From positions 1 through 6,194 of the forward strand of contig JACDBS010000077.1 in the NCBI GenBank assembly GCA_013694795.1: 6,194 bases of DNA, written 5' to 3'. Under the pieces are notes generated by a model that was not told where the DNA came from, did not search any database, and saw nothing but the letters and a program-made list of their open reading frames with translations. Below, piece after piece: positions 5,813 through 6,194 of the stretch. Numbering within the stretch: position 1 is the first letter of the stretch; each line of letters begins with the position of its first letter. This stretch comes from Chloroflexota bacterium. Its GTDB lineage: Bacteria > Chloroflexota > Limnocylindria > QHBO01. A program made the translations under genes and the position numbers.

Positions 5813-6194
5813 GTAGGGCAGCAGCGATGCCTTCGTGCGCAGCAGGTCGTAGAACGGGGTGCTGCCTGCCAGCTGGACCATGCGCAGCGGCTCGGGCAGA
5901 GCGCGAACCTCCACGCGGTCGCCCACCGCCATCGGTAGATCCGTCTGCCCGTCCAGGCTCACGAGCGCGCCGTCCTGCGCCTCGCGCAAGGTCAGATGGA
6001 CCACGTGGTCCTCGCCGGCCACGACGCTGTGCAGCGGGGAGAGGTAGGCGGCGACGGGCGTGATGACCATGTTGCGCAGGCGCGGGTCGAGGATGGAGCC
6101 CCCGGCGCTGAAGCTGTAGGCCGTCGAGCCGGTCGGCGTAGCGACCACGACGGCATCAGCGACATAGGTCGCCAGGTGCGAGCCGGACACCTCC
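5810..6194 (-). CDS. nadK: NAD kinase, 3' part (about 128 codons), cut by the right edge
   Basis: NAD kinase phosphorylates NAD to NADP using ATP or polyphosphate in the cytosol and is the only route to NADP. The visible part is the C-terminal beta-sandwich domain. The diagnostic nucleotide-binding motif TPTGSTAYSFSAGG is followed by a conserved hydrophobic stretch (NMVITPVAAYLSPL). Next come SLDGQ, corresponding to the conserved 'xDGQ' near the active site, and the typical ending STPFYDLLRTK. The frame is open through the right edge: the GTG at 6190 is an internal valine codon, not the start. The catalytic GGDG motif and the N-terminal domain lie outside the window. The gene ends in TAG 16 bp before recN, and it is the most upstream gene seen here, so the operon promoter is further right. 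Confidence 0.95.
   Translation of the reverse strand, partial: EVSGSHLATYVADAVVVATPTGSTAYSFSAGGSILDPRLRNMVITPVAAYLSPLHSVVAGEDHVVHLTLREAQDGALVSLDGQTDLPMAVGDRVEVRALPEPLRMVQLAGSTPFYDLLRTKASLLPY

Noticed and set aside
1..6194. CRISPR arrays, tRNA or rRNA genes, insertion sequences, intrinsic terminators and a dif site
   Set aside because: Reading both strands I found no regularly spaced repeats, no hairpin followed by a T-run, no terminal inverted repeats and no dif-like palindrome. The gene-free gaps are too short to hold most of these.

Overview
The window is a dense, high-G+C bacterial chromosome segment. It carries eight genes, all on the minus strand, so transcription runs from the right edge to the left edge. 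In that order they are: the 3' part of NAD kinase (nadK), recN, a XerD-type tyrosine recombinase, a two-helix membrane protein with a bacterial PH-like domain and a C-terminal SHOCT motif, a trimeric-type purine nucleoside phosphorylase, an M50 site-2 protease family membrane protein, an HD-domain protein of unknown role, and the 5' part of scpA. Both edge genes are cut by the window.

Junctions are very tight. Spacings run 16 bp (nadK-recN), 23 bp or a 4 bp overlap depending on the start (recN-xerD), 19 bp (xerD-PH/SHOCT), 0 bp (PH/SHOCT-PNP), 10 bp (PNP-M50), an 8 bp overlap (M50-HD) and a 14 bp overlap (HD-scpA). I see no promoter, intrinsic terminator, RNA gene, CRISPR array or mobile element. 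The simplest reading is one long polycistronic unit whose promoter and terminator lie outside the window. No gene-free stretch exceeds about 25 bp.

The theme is chromosome maintenance: RecN in double-strand-break repair, Xer in dimer resolution and ScpA as condensin kleisin. NADP supply, purine salvage, membrane-protein functions and an HD-domain protein are mixed in. The nadK-recN pairing, xerD near scpA, and a purine nucleoside phosphorylase next to xerD are recurrent bacterial gene neighbourhoods from general knowledge, so this looks like a vertically inherited core locus rather than an accessory island.

The G+C bias, GTG start use and this gene mix suggest a high-G+C Chloroflexota (possibly a Limnocylindria-like lineage) or an actinobacterium. 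That assignment is an inference of modest confidence. I did not find a clearly new system. The least explained genes are the PH/SHOCT membrane protein and the HD-domain protein.
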